From: Actinomycetales bacterium
GTDB taxonomy: Bacteria > Actinomycetota > Actinomycetes > Actinomycetales > Actinomycetaceae
Assembly (NCBI GenBank): GCA_022838965.1
Contig: JALHDK010000038.1
Coordinates: forward strand, 1 to 27,000
DNA length: 27,000 nt
Direction of reading: 5' to 3'
Below the pieces are notes generated by a model. The model was given only the letters and a program-made list of their open reading frames with translations. It was not told the origin of the DNA and made no database searches. Every line of letters starts with the position of its first letter. The stretch's first letter is position 1. Shown here piece after piece: positions 1 through 8,353 of this stretch. The position numbers and the translations under genes are program-made.

Positions 1-428
1 TACGGGGTGTACACACTCACGCCCGTCAGGTCGGGGGTGGTGTTCGTGAGGCTGGGGGCGCTGCCTGCCACGCCTTCCTTGCCGTTGGCGATGATCCAGT
101 AGACGGGGATCTTCTCGGTGACCAGCAGCCGGTAGATCAGGCCGTACTGCTCCAGGACCGTCTTCGGCTGGGTGGCCGCGGGTGGGCTGCCCATGAACCC
201 GGCGTCGATGATGTACGAGCCGGCCGCGAAGGTCTTGTTGTTCGACTCCTGCGGCAGCGGCGGCGGGGCGGACGCGACGGCGGTGCCGCCGACCCCGGCA
301 AGCACGCCCAGGGGGAACAGGATCAGCAGCGCGAGAAGCGCCGCCAGCGCACGTGTGCGCGCCGGGGGCCGCAAGGCGTGCCTGCCCCGCCCCGACCCGC
401 GCAGAACCCGTAACGCTCGCGGTTCCAC
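1..428 (-). CDS. Secreted protein of unknown function (5' part; C-terminus outside window)
   Basis: The reading frame opens at GTG 428 and runs off the left edge, so about 142 residues are visible. The N-terminus has an Arg-rich n-region, a hydrophobic core (residues ~22-40, LAALLALLILFPLGVLAGV) and an Ala-rich cleavage zone before SAPPPLPQ, which is a clear signal peptide. The mature part begins with FAAGSYIIDAGFMG and continues with YGLIYRLLVTEKIPVYWII, then a Ser/Thr-rich stretch. I do not recognise the family. The start was chosen because the frame is open from 428 and AGGGAG lies 3 nt upstream, which is close for a Shine-Dalgarno site; the true start could differ by a few codons. The gene diverges from the two-component pair, and a perfect inverted repeat (445-462) lies just upstream. 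Confidence 0.6.
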   Translation of the reverse strand, partial: MEPRALRVLRGSGRGRHALRPPARTRALAALLALLILFPLGVLAGVGGTAVASAPPPLPQESNNKTFAAGSYIIDAGFMGSPPAATQPKTVLEQYGLIYRLLVTEKIPVYWIIANGKEGVAGSAPSLTNTTPDLTGVSVYTP

Positions 429-444
429 AAGCTCCCTATCGCTT

Positions 445-462
445 CGAGTTCAGAACAACTCG
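445..462. promoter_or_regulatory. Inverted repeat CGAGTT-N6-AACTCG upstream of the secreted-protein gene
   Basis: The arms CGAGTT (445-450) and AACTCG (457-462) are perfect complements around CAGAAC, and the inner part also contains GTTCAGAAC. The element lies 17-34 nt upstream of the GTG at 428 on the minus strand, where it could act as an operator or as a hairpin in a short leader. No matching factor was recognised. The rest of the divergent gap (463-616) shows only two TTGAC-type hexamers (559-564 and 570-575) without a convincing -10. Confidence 0.3.
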
Positions 463-616
463 CACTGCCCCCGACTACCCAGTTGAACACCGGGCGGGTG
501 GCGTTGACCGACATCGCAACGGAGCCCTGATCGGGCCTTTACGGCTTCGATACGCCGGTTGACGGCTCCTTGACAGGCGGCGCCGGACGCGGGTGGCACG
601 AGCTCGCGGCACCCCG

Positions 617-645
617 TCGGCACGGGCCGCAGCCTGTGCCACGCT
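617..645 (+). promoter_or_regulatory. Candidate leaderless promoter of the sensor kinase gene
   Basis: TCGGCA (617-622), a 17-nt spacer and CACGCT (640-645) end 6 nt before the ATG at 652. A -10 hexamer 6-7 nt from the start codon places the transcription start on the start codon, the usual geometry of leaderless actinobacterial mRNAs. No Shine-Dalgarno sequence is seen before this ATG, which agrees. Both hexamers are imperfect. Confidence 0.35.
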
Positions 646-651
646 GGTCCC

Positions 652-2904
652 ATGAGCCCCCACCACGTGTCGGTCCCAGCCCGGACGTTCGGCCGGAAGG
701 TCGCCATCAGCGCCGCCACTGCCGCGGCGGTGGCCCTGCTCACCTGGGCAATGGTGCGGTTCGACGGACTCGTCATCTTTCGCTCCGAGTGGCAGGTGCC
801 GTACCTCGTGCTCTGCGTGGCCGCCGCGGTGCTGGGCGGCCGGATCGCGGGGTTGACGGCGCTCGCCGGCTCGGGCCTCGCGATCTTCGTGTACGGAGCG
901 GAACCGCTGGGCGGGCTGCCCCTCGCCAACCCTGCGGCCCTGGCCGAGGGCATCGTCTTCGTGGGGGTGACCGGTGTGGTGTTCCTCCTCACCGAATCCC
1001 GCGCGCACGCGTTGACCCAGGTGGCTGCTCGCGAGCAACTCCGCCGTGACGAGGACCGGATGCGCGACGCTCTGGAGGCCCTGATGGACCCGGTGGCGAT
1101 CCTGGAGGCGGTCCGGGACGCGGGGAGAATCGTCGACTACCGCTACCTCTACGTGAACAGCGCCGCCGCTTCGCAGGCCGGTGACCAGGCCTGCCACCTC
1201 ATCGGGAGGCTCCTCAGCGAGGTGGTCCCCGATCTGCCGGCCGCGTCCCGGGCCGCGCTGGACCGCGTCGTCGAGTCCGGCGTGCCGGAGGTCCGCAACG
1301 GCGCCACGGTCTCCGTGGACGCGGACAGCGAACGCAGGCACGACGTCCGCATCGTCCGCCTCGGGGACGGCATCCTCCTCACCCACCGGGACGTCACCGA
1401 CCAGTACCTCGCAGCGGAAAGGCTCCGACGGAGCGAACGGATGTACCGGATCCTCGCCGAGTTCACCAACGACGCCGTCTTCCTCATCCGGCTGGACTCC
1501 GTGACCTGGGCGTCACCGTCGGCAGAGCGAGTCCTGGGCTGGGCTCCACAGGAGATCATCGGCAGACCGTGGTCCGAGTTTCTCGTCCCCGAGGACATCG
1601 AGGGACTCACAGCGTTGTACCCACGGGTCGCGGCCGGCGAGCGCACCCAGGGCCGGGCGCGGTACCGCTCCCGCGACGGCAGCATCCACTGGGCCCGGAT
1701 GAGCTTCGCGCCCCTGTACGACGACGACGGCGAGTACCACGGGATCATCGTCTCCGGGCAGGTCATCGACGACGAGGTCGCGGCTGAGGATGCGTTGCGC
1801 GAGTCGCAGCGCCAGCGAGCCCGCCTGATCGAGCAGTTGCCGGTCGGGGTGTTCCGAGCCCGCCTGCGGGGCGACGACACCCTCGTGATGGAGTACGCGA
1901 GCCCCCAGGCGTCCGAACTGTTCCGAAAGCCGGCGGGCGAGCCGCTCGAGGCCGCCGAGATGCTCCGGGCGATCGGTCCCGCCGACTTCCACTGGGTCCG
2001 GAGCCAGGCCCGGGACGCCGCCACCACCGGGAAGCCCATGGTGTGGGAGGGGCCCCTGCCCGACGTCGATCCCCCCGTGTGGCTCCGCGTCCAGGGACGG
2101 GTGGATGTCTCCGGCGACGACCTCGTGATGGACGGGCTGGTTGCCGACATCACGCAAGCCAGGGAGTACGAGGCCGCGCTCGCCCGCGAGGCGGAGTCAG
2201 CCGCGCGGCGAGCCGCACTCCTGACCGAGGTCGACCGGACGAAGTCGGCGCTCCTGGCCGCTCTCGGACATGACCTCCGCACTCCGCTCGCCGTGATCGG
2301 CTCGGCCGCCGCCGCGTTGCGAACAACGACCACCCTCAGCGCGGAAGAGCGGGACGAGCTGCTCGCCCACATCCAGACCAACAGCGATTCACTCAACCAT
2401 CTGCTGATCAACCTCCTCGACATGAGTCGCGTGGAGGCCGGAGCCGTACCCGTCCAGCTGGGTCCCGTCGATCTCTTCGAGGCGCTCGAGGAGCCCCTGC
2501 GACACACCCAGGACATCCGGCTCGAGCTGCCCGCCGACCTGCCGTGCGTCGAAGCCGATCTCGCCATGCTGGAGCGGGTGCTCGACAACCTGCTGCGCAA
2601 CGCCCACCGTCACCGGCGGCCCGGCACCGCCATCACGATCGCGGCCGCCCCGTCGGGCGACGTCGTCCGGGTCCAGGTGATCGACCACGGTCCCGGGGTG
2701 CCGGAGGAGCGCTACGATGACATGTTCGTGCCGTTCCAGCGTCTCGACGACACCGGTGTCGAAGGGATCGGGCTCGGGCTGTCGATTGCCCGGGCCTTCA
2801 CCCAGGCGATGGGGGGCACGCTCACGCCGTCGGCCACGCCCGGCGGCGGCCTCACCATGACCATCGAGCTCAAGGGGTGTCATGCCACGTCTTCTCCTCG
2901 TTGA
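652..2904 (+). CDS. Membrane-anchored PAS-domain sensor histidine kinase, KdpD-like C-terminus
   Basis: This 750-residue protein begins with about four hydrophobic segments (residues ~15-115) resembling the DUF4118 membrane region of KdpD. Three PAS-like sensor regions follow at ~136-250, ~262-382 (typical RSRDGSIHWARMSFAPLYDD) and ~388-505. The HisKA dimerisation helix has the phospho-acceptor His540 in GHDLRTP. The ATPase domain has the N-box NLLRNAHRH (~645), DHGPGVP, and GIGLGLSIA. The C-terminal motifs (MFVPFQRLDD, MGGTL, TPGGGLTMTIEL) resemble KdpD, but the cytosolic KdpD sensor and UspA domains are absent and no kdpFABC genes are in view, so the stimulus is unknown. It overlaps the response regulator by 23 nt, so the pair is almost certainly co-transcribed and is presumably a cognate phosphorelay. 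Confidence 0.9.
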   Translation: MSPHHVSVPARTFGRKVAISAATAAAVALLTWAMVRFDGLVIFRSEWQVPYLVLCVAAAVLGGRIAGLTALAGSGLAIFVYGAEPLGGLPLANPAALAEGIVFVGVTGVVFLLTESRAHALTQVAAREQLRRDEDRMRDALEALMDPVAILEAVRDAGRIVDYRYLYVNSAAASQAGDQACHLIGRLLSEVVPDLPAASRAALDRVVESGVPEVRNGATVSVDADSERRHDVRIVRLGDGILLTHRDVTDQYLAAERLRRSERMYRILAEFTNDAVFLIRLDSVTWASPSAERVLGWAPQEIIGRPWSEFLVPEDIEGLTALYPRVAAGERTQGRARYRSRDGSIHWARMSFAPLYDDDGEYHGIIVSGQVIDDEVAAEDALRESQRQRARLIEQLPVGVFRARLRGDDTLVMEYASPQASELFRKPAGEPLEAAEMLRAIGPADFHWVRSQARDAATTGKPMVWEGPLPDVDPPVWLRVQGRVDVSGDDLVMDGLVADITQAREYEAALAREAESAARRAALLTEVDRTKSALLAALGHDLRTPLAVIGSAAAALRTTTTLSAEERDELLAHIQTNSDSLNHLLINLLDMSRVEAGAVPVQLGPVDLFEALEEPLRHTQDIRLELPADLPCVEADLAMLERVLDNLLRNAHRHRRPGTAITIAAAPSGDVVRVQVIDHGPGVPEERYDDMFVPFQRLDDTGVEGIGLGLSIARAFTQAMGGTLTPSATPGGGLTMTIELKGCHATSSPR

Positions 2905-3556
2905 GGACGACCACGCGCTGCGCCGGACGCTCGCGATCAGTCTCGGGGCCCGGCGCTACGAGGTTGCCGAGGCTGACACCGGCGCGCGGGCGCTCGAACT
3001 CCTGGACTCCGGCGCTCCCGATCTGGTCGTGCTCGATCTGGGTCTGCCGGACATGGACGGCCTCTCGCTGATCGGCCGGATCCGGGCGGGCTCGGCCGTC
3101 CCGATCATCGTGCTCTCGGCCCGCTCCCTCCAGTCCCACAAGGTGGACGCCCTCGAGGCCGGGGCCGACGACTACCTCACCAAGCCGTTCGGGCTCGAGG
3201 AACTCGTGGCACGCATCCGGGTGGCCCTGCGTCGCACGAACACCGCCCCCACCCCTCAGCTCGTGACGACCGAGGCGTTCACCCTCGACCTCCCCGCACG
3301 GCGGGCCATGGTGCGGGGTGAGCCCGTCCGGTTGACTCCAACCGAGTGGCGCCTCCTCGAGGTCCTCACGCGCCACCCGGGGGTCAAGGTGGCGTCCCGG
3401 GACCTGCTCCGGGAGATCTGGCGACCGGCCGCGGTCGGTCAGACCCACTACCTGCGGGTCTACTTCAGCCATCTGCGGCGCAAGCTCGAGGACGATCCCG
3501 CGCACCCGCGCCATCTCATCACCCTGGCCGGCGAGGGCTACCGGTTCGACCCCTGA
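2882..3556 (+). CDS. KdpE/OmpR-family response regulator
   Basis: The protein has 224 residues, the standard length for the family. The receiver domain (residues 1-118) has the acidic pair Asp9-Asp10, the phospho-acceptor Asp52 in VVLDLGLPDMDG, and the conserved Lys101 in LTKPF. The OmpR/PhoB winged-helix DNA-binding domain fills residues ~128-224, with LTPTEWRLLEVL, a recognition-helix region YLRVYFSHLRRKLEDDP and the terminal GEGYRF wing. It is phosphorylated presumably by the overlapping upstream kinase. The ATG at 2882 lies inside the last codons of the kinase gene, which indicates translational coupling. Its 3' end overlaps the convergent xdhC-like gene by 19 bp, so no terminator separates them. 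The Kdp-type resemblance does not prove control of potassium transport. Confidence 0.92.
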   Translation: MPRLLLVEDDHALRRTLAISLGARRYEVAEADTGARALELLDSGAPDLVVLDLGLPDMDGLSLIGRIRAGSAVPIIVLSARSLQSHKVDALEAGADDYLTKPFGLEELVARIRVALRRTNTAPTPQLVTTEAFTLDLPARRAMVRGEPVRLTPTEWRLLEVLTRHPGVKVASRDLLREIWRPAAVGQTHYLRVYFSHLRRKLEDDPAHPRHLITLAGEGYRFDP

Positions 3557-4398
3557 CCGGACCGGCGGGCATCGGCGATGATCTCCGCGGCGATGCTGAT
3601 CGCGATCTCGGCGGGTCCCCGCGCGCCGATGTCCAGGCCGATGGGGGAGCGCAGGAGGTCGATCGCCGCCGGATCCACTCCCGCCTCCGCCAGGCGGGCC
3701 ACCCGGTGGGCGCGCGTCCGCCGCGAGGCGAGCAGGCCCACGTACCCGAGCCGGCCCTCCTGCCGCAGCCGGAGCGCGAGCGCGAGGGCGGGGACGTCGA
3801 ACTTGGGGTCGTGTGTCAGGACGGCGACGGCGTCGCGTCCGTCCACCCGTCCCGCGGCCTCCTCGGCGGCCAGGTAGCGGTGCGGCCAGTCGACGACCAC
3901 CGCCTCGGCCGCCGGGAAGCGGTGCGCCTGTGCGAAGGCCGCCCGGGCGTCGCAGAGCGTCACCCGCCGGCCCATCAGCCGGCCCAGGTGGGTGAGCGCG
4001 ACCGCGATGTCCGAGGCGCCGAACACGAGGAGCCGCGGGGCGTCGGCGTCGTCCGGACGCGGCGCGGTGCCGGGATCGGCGGGGGAGACGCGCTCGACGT
4101 GCACCTCGATGTCCCCGCCGCAGGAGAGGCCGACGGCGCGCGCGTCGTCGTCGGACACGCCGTAGCGCAGCGTCCGGGCCTCCCCGGTGGTGAGCACCTC
4201 GCGGGCCACCTCCAGGACGTCCCCCTCCACGCAGCCCCCGGAGACCCCGCCGACCACCTCGCCGGCGGGGCCGAGCAGCATGGTGGAGCCGACCGGCAGG
4301 GGAGCGGCGCCCCACGTCGACACCACGGTGGCGCGCACGAACGGCCGCCCGGCGGCCCACCACTGCCGCTCCCGGGCCCCGCCCTCGCCCGGCGTCAC
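3538..4398 (-). CDS. XdhC/CoxI-family maturation factor for the molybdenum hydroxylase
   Basis: The 286-residue product has the two-part XdhC architecture. The N-terminal domain (~1-100) carries GEVVGGVSGGCVEGDV with Cys56, a Cys conserved in XdhC proteins, and a C-terminal Rossmann domain begins at RLLVFGASDIAVALTHLGRLMG. XdhC proteins bind molybdopterin cofactor and promote its sulfuration and insertion into xanthine dehydrogenase-type enzymes. The GTG start at 4398 overlaps the TGA of the hydroxylase gene in a GTGA, so it is the last gene of the minus-strand purine operon. E. coli clusters of this type carry the XdhC-related YqeB, but this shorter protein fits XdhC better. No Shine-Dalgarno is visible, so coupling probably drives translation. 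Confidence 0.9.
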   Translation of the reverse strand: MTPGEGGARERQWWAAGRPFVRATVVSTWGAAPLPVGSTMLLGPAGEVVGGVSGGCVEGDVLEVAREVLTTGEARTLRYGVSDDDARAVGLSCGGDIEVHVERVSPADPGTAPRPDDADAPRLLVFGASDIAVALTHLGRLMGRRVTLCDARAAFAQAHRFPAAEAVVVDWPHRYLAAEEAAGRVDGRDAVAVLTHDPKFDVPALALALRLRQEGRLGYVGLLASRRTRAHRVARLAEAGVDPAAIDLLRSPIGLDIGARGPAEIAISIAAEIIADARRSGQGSNR

Positions 4399-6947
4399 GG
4401 CTTGTAGTACGTGCCGCGGAGAGGGAGACGGTCCCGCACCACGCCATCGCGCCGGAGGTAGGCGTGCGCGACCGCGGGGGCGGTGGGGATGAGGCAGATC
4501 TCGCCGACGCCCTTGGCGCCGTAGGCGTAGGGCAGCACGCCGGGCCCCCGCACGGTGCGCACCTCCATCGCGGGTGTCTGGGTGGACCGGATGAGGCCGA
4601 GCTTCCCGAACGTCGTCCGCGGCACGCCGCCCTCGACCACGAACTCCTCGGTGAGGGCGTACCCGAGTCCCATCACGATGCCGCCCTCGATCTGGCCGAT
4701 CAGCGCCTGCTGGTTGACCACGGTGCCGGCGTCGTGCGCCGCCACCACCTTCCGGATCCGGCCGTCCGCCGCGAGGTGGACCAGCTGGGCCGCGTAGCCG
4801 TAGGTGACGTGGCTGACCGGGTGGGGGTTCGGCGAGCCGATCGGATCGGTGGCGGGGGAGAACTCGCCGGAGAACTCCCGGCCCTCGAGAGCCTCCAGCG
4901 TGCCGGCCTCCGCGAGCGCTGCCTGCAACGCCACCGCCGCGCGCCGCACCGCCTCCCCGGTGAAGAGCGTCTGGCGAGAGGCGGTGGAGGTGCCAGCGTC
5001 CGGGGTTCGCGTGGTGTCCGGGGCCTCGATCACCACGCGGTCCGGTGGCAGGTCAACCGTCTCGCACAGCATGTGCAGCGCCATCTGCGCGATGCCCTGG
5101 CCCATGCAGGCCGCGGACGAACGGATGTGGACGCGCCCCTGCTCCACCGAGAGCAGGCAGCGGCCGGTGTCGGGCACACCCATGCCGAGACCGGTGTTCT
5201 TGAAGCCGACCGCGAGGCCGGCGGCGGGATCGGCATCCCAGTCCGGTTTCAGCGCCTCGAGGCACTCCACGAGCCCCGTCGCCTCGTCCGCGATCTGTCC
5301 GTTGGGCAGCTCCTGCCCGGGACGGATCGCGTTCCGGTGGCGGAACTCCCAGGCGTCCATCCCGGCCTTCTCCGCGAGCAGGTTCACGGCGCTCTCGATC
5401 GCGAAGGCGCTCTGTGGCACCCCGAAGCCCCGGAAGGCGCCCGCGGGTGGGTTGTTGGTGTACACCGCCCAGCCCTCGCAGTCGAAGTTCTGGTAGTTGT
5501 ACGGCCCGCCGGCGTGGGTGACCGCGCGCTGCAGGACCGGTCCTCCGAGGGAGGCGTACGCCCCGGTGTCGGCCACGATCCGCACCCGCGCGGCGGTGAG
5601 GTGCCCCTCCGCGTCACAGCCGAGCGTCACCTGCACGTCCATGGGGTGCCGTTTGACGTGGTAGTCCAGGCTCTCCTGCCGCGAGAACCGCACCTTGACG
5701 GGGCGCCCCACATGCCATGCCCCCAGCGCCGCGTGGTGCTGGACGCTCATGTCCTCTTTGCCGCCGAACCCGCCACCCACGAGCATCGAGTGCGAGTGGA
5801 CCTTCTCCGCCGGCAGCTGCAGCATGCGCGCGATCTCGCGCTGCTCGTCGTAGACGCCCTGCCCGCCGGTGAACACTTCGACGCCGCCCGCGCCCCACGG
5901 CTGCGCGACGGCGCACTCGGGCTCCATGAAGGCGTGCTCCTGCCACGGGGTGTGGAAGGTGGCGCTCACCACGTGGGCGGAGGCGGCCAGCGCGGCGTCG
6001 ACGTCGCCCCGTTTCACCTGCTGGTGGGTGAGGATGTTGCCCCCCGGATGGAGGCGGGGCGCGCCGGGGGCGAGCGCCTGGTCCGGGCTGGTGACCGGCT
6101 CCAGCACGGTGTACTCCACCTCGATGAGGCCGAGCACCTCGTCCAGGGCCTCCTCCCGCTCGCACACCACGAGCGCGAGCGCGTCGCCGACGTAGCGGGT
6201 GGTCCCGCCCTCGGCGATGAGGACGTCCCAGTCGTTCACGATGTGGCCGATCCGGTTCTCCGGCACGTCCGCCGCCGTCAGGACCGCGAGGCACGCGGGG
6301 TGGGCGCGTGCCCGGCTGACGTCGAGCCGCTCGACGACGGCCCGCGGATGCCCGGACCGGAGCGCCTTCGCGTGCACCATGCCGGGCAGCCGGAGGTCGT
6401 CCGCGTACAGCCCCGTCCCCAGCACCTTCTCCGCCGCGTCCGGCCGGGGCGCGCGGTCCGACATGCGGATCCGCTCCGGCGGCGGCGGGACGTCCTCCAC
6501 GCCGCGCAGGATCCGCCCGGCGCGCAGGATGGCGTCCTCGATCATGCGGTAGCCGGTGCAGCGGCAGATGGTGGTGCGCATCGCCCGGGTGACCTCGTCC
6601 CGCGCCGGATCGGGGTTCTTGTCCAGCAGGGCCTTGGTGGCCATCACGAATCCGGGGATGCAGAAGCCGCACTGGACGGCGCCCTCCTGCGCGTAGGCGG
6701 AGACGAACACCTCCTTCTCCCACGGGTCCAGCCCTTCGGCGGTGGTGACCAGGCGGTCGGCGAACGCGGCGGCATCACGCGTGCACGCCTTCACCGGCTT
6801 CCCGTCCACCACCACGGTGCACGACCCGCAACTGCCGTCGTCGCAGCCGTGCTTCACGGACGTGAGGCCCAGATCCTCCCGCAGGAACCGCATGAGGCTG
6901 CCGCCCGCGGGGGCCTCGTGGGGGCGGCCGTTGACGATGATGCCCAT
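4395..6947 (-). CDS. xdhD: Fused [2Fe-2S]/molybdopterin xanthine dehydrogenase-family hydroxylase (XdhD-like)
   Basis: The product has 850 residues. Residues 1-150 form the Fe-S unit: a plant-type cluster (Cys35, Cys40, Cys43, Cys55) and an alpha-helical cluster (Cys93, Cys96, Cys128, Cys130 in QCGFC and CRC). From ~165 on it is a molybdopterin-binding large subunit with GGGFGGKED, PAGAFRGFGVPQ, AACMGQGIAQ and the terminal GAKGVGE, which carries the family's catalytic Glu. No FAD domain or separate FAD subunit is in the window. This fusion is typical of XdhD and the selenium-dependent xanthine dehydrogenases, whose selenium is a cofactor ligand, not selenocysteine; no in-frame TGA is seen. 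The ATG at 6947 was chosen because the Fe-S domain starts there and GGAGGG lies just upstream, 8 nt after the hyuA stop. The substrate is probably a purine. Confidence 0.92.
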   Translation of the reverse strand: MGIIVNGRPHEAPAGGSLMRFLREDLGLTSVKHGCDDGSCGSCTVVVDGKPVKACTRDAAAFADRLVTTAEGLDPWEKEVFVSAYAQEGAVQCGFCIPGFVMATKALLDKNPDPARDEVTRAMRTTICRCTGYRMIEDAILRAGRILRGVEDVPPPPERIRMSDRAPRPDAAEKVLGTGLYADDLRLPGMVHAKALRSGHPRAVVERLDVSRARAHPACLAVLTAADVPENRIGHIVNDWDVLIAEGGTTRYVGDALALVVCEREEALDEVLGLIEVEYTVLEPVTSPDQALAPGAPRLHPGGNILTHQQVKRGDVDAALAASAHVVSATFHTPWQEHAFMEPECAVAQPWGAGGVEVFTGGQGVYDEQREIARMLQLPAEKVHSHSMLVGGGFGGKEDMSVQHHAALGAWHVGRPVKVRFSRQESLDYHVKRHPMDVQVTLGCDAEGHLTAARVRIVADTGAYASLGGPVLQRAVTHAGGPYNYQNFDCEGWAVYTNNPPAGAFRGFGVPQSAFAIESAVNLLAEKAGMDAWEFRHRNAIRPGQELPNGQIADEATGLVECLEALKPDWDADPAAGLAVGFKNTGLGMGVPDTGRCLLSVEQGRVHIRSSAACMGQGIAQMALHMLCETVDLPPDRVVIEAPDTTRTPDAGTSTASRQTLFTGEAVRRAAVALQAALAEAGTLEALEGREFSGEFSPATDPIGSPNPHPVSHVTYGYAAQLVHLAADGRIRKVVAAHDAGTVVNQQALIGQIEGGIVMGLGYALTEEFVVEGGVPRTTFGKLGLIRSTQTPAMEVRTVRGPGVLPYAYGAKGVGEICLIPTAPAVAHAYLRRDGVVRDRLPLRGTYYKP

Positions 6948-6955
6948 GTCCCTCC

Positions 6956-8353
6956 TCAGACGATCGCCGTGTCGGGGGCGCCGCACGGCAGGTACACCCC
7001 GGTCGGGAGGTCGGCGGCGAGGTGTCCGGCGACGACGGCGTGCCGTCCCCGGAGGAACACGTCCCGCACCCGGCCCGTCACCCCCATGCCCTCGTACGGG
7101 GTGTGGTCGACGTTCTCGTGCAGGTCCGCGGCCCGTACCGTCCACCGCGGGCGCGGATCGAGGACGACGACGTCGGCATCCGACCCCGGCATCAGCGCGC
7201 CCTTGCGGGGGAACAGCCCGAAGTAGCGGGCCGCGTTGGTGGCGGTCACCTCCGCGTACCGCTCGAGGCTGAGCCGCCCGGCCGCGACGCCCTCGGAGAA
7301 CAGCAGGGCCATGCGCAGCTCGATCCCGGGCGCCCCGTTCGGGGTGTGGGCGAAGTCCGCAGCCGCGTCCTTCTGGCCCACCAGGTTGAACGAGCAGTGG
7401 TCGGTTCCCACGAACTGGACGTCCCCGGCGGCCAGCCCGGCCCACAGGGCCTCCCGGTCGGCGGCCGTCCGCAGCGGCGGGCTCATCACGACGGCCCGGC
7501 CCGCGAGGTCGTCGACGTCCGGGTCGCCGTACGCGGCGACGTCGAGCAGGAGGTACTGCGGGCAGGTCTCCGCGGCCACGACGTTCCCCGCGGCCCGGGA
7601 CCGGCGCACGGCGTCGAGGCCGGCGGCCGAGCTGAGGTGGACGACGTAGTGGGGCGCGCGGGCCAGCGTGGCGATCACCGCGAGCCGGTCGATGGCCTCC
7701 GCCTCGAGGATGGCGGGCCGGGTGGCGGCGTGGTACCAGGGCGTCGTGTGGCCGGCGGCGAGGGCCTCCCGCACGAGGGCGTCGATGAGGCGGCCGTTCT
7801 CGCAGTGGAACCCGATGGTGGCGACGATGTCCCGGGCGGTGGTGAGTGCGGCGAGGATCTCGTCGTCCTCGACCATCATCGAGTGCCGGTAGGCCATGTA
7901 CAGCTTGAAGGAGGTGACGCCGCGGGCGGGCATCTGCGCCATCTGCGCCGCGAAGCCCTCCCGCCACTCGGTCATGGCCAGGTGGAAGCCGAAGTCGCAG
8001 GTCGCCTTGCCGGCGGCCTTGGCCATCCAGCGGTCGAAGCCCTCGGCGAGGGACTGGCCGTGGAACTGGGTGGCGAAGTCGAGCACCGTGGTGGTGCCGC
8101 CGGCGAGCGCCGCGCGGGTGCCGGTCGCGAAGTCGTCGGCGGTGATCTCGCTGCCGGCCTCCAGGTCGAGGTGGCAGTGGGACTCGACCCCGCCCGGCAG
8201 GATCACGCAGCCGGTGCAGTCCAGCACCTCCTCGCCGTTCTCCGGCCGCAGGCGCCCGACGGCGGCGATCGCCTCCCCGGCGAGCCGGACCGAGCCACCC
8301 TCGATGAGGCCGTCGGGGGCCACGACCAGGCCGTTGTGCAGCAGTGTGGTCAT
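6956..8353 (-). CDS. hyuA: Dihydropyrimidinase/hydantoinase-type cyclic amidohydrolase (HyuA/YgeZ-like)
   Basis: The 465-residue protein is a cyclic amidohydrolase with the N-terminal metal ligands His59 and His61 (GGVESHCHLD), the carboxylated bridging Lys150 in TSFKLYMAYR, later HLSSAAGLDAV, and Asp in VGTDHCSFN. The C-terminus has the usual PRKGALMPGSDADVVV. Dihydropyrimidinases open hydantoin- or dihydropyrimidine-like rings; in the E. coli ygeW-ygfK cluster the homologue hyuA (ygeZ) is required for anaerobic urate use. The ring substrate here is inferred. The ATG at 8353 overlaps the ssnA stop as ATGA (8350-8353), and the xdhD-like gene starts 8 nt after its stop, so it lies mid-operon. 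The frame is also open upstream, but the family N-terminus (MTTLLHNGLVV) fixes the start. Confidence 0.92.
   Translation of the reverse strand: MTTLLHNGLVVAPDGLIEGGSVRLAGEAIAAVGRLRPENGEEVLDCTGCVILPGGVESHCHLDLEAGSEITADDFATGTRAALAGGTTTVLDFATQFHGQSLAEGFDRWMAKAAGKATCDFGFHLAMTEWREGFAAQMAQMPARGVTSFKLYMAYRHSMMVEDDEILAALTTARDIVATIGFHCENGRLIDALVREALAAGHTTPWYHAATRPAILEAEAIDRLAVIATLARAPHYVVHLSSAAGLDAVRRSRAAGNVVAAETCPQYLLLDVAAYGDPDVDDLAGRAVVMSPPLRTAADREALWAGLAAGDVQFVGTDHCSFNLVGQKDAAADFAHTPNGAPGIELRMALLFSEGVAAGRLSLERYAEVTATNAARYFGLFPRKGALMPGSDADVVVLDPRPRWTVRAADLHENVDHTPYEGMGVTGRVRDVFLRGRHAVVAGHLAADLPTGVYLPCGAPDTAIV

Noticed and set aside
570..598. TTGACA at 570-575 as the kinase promoter
   Set aside because: No -10-like hexamer lies at 16-18 nt, whereas the pair ending at 645 has good spacing to the start codon.
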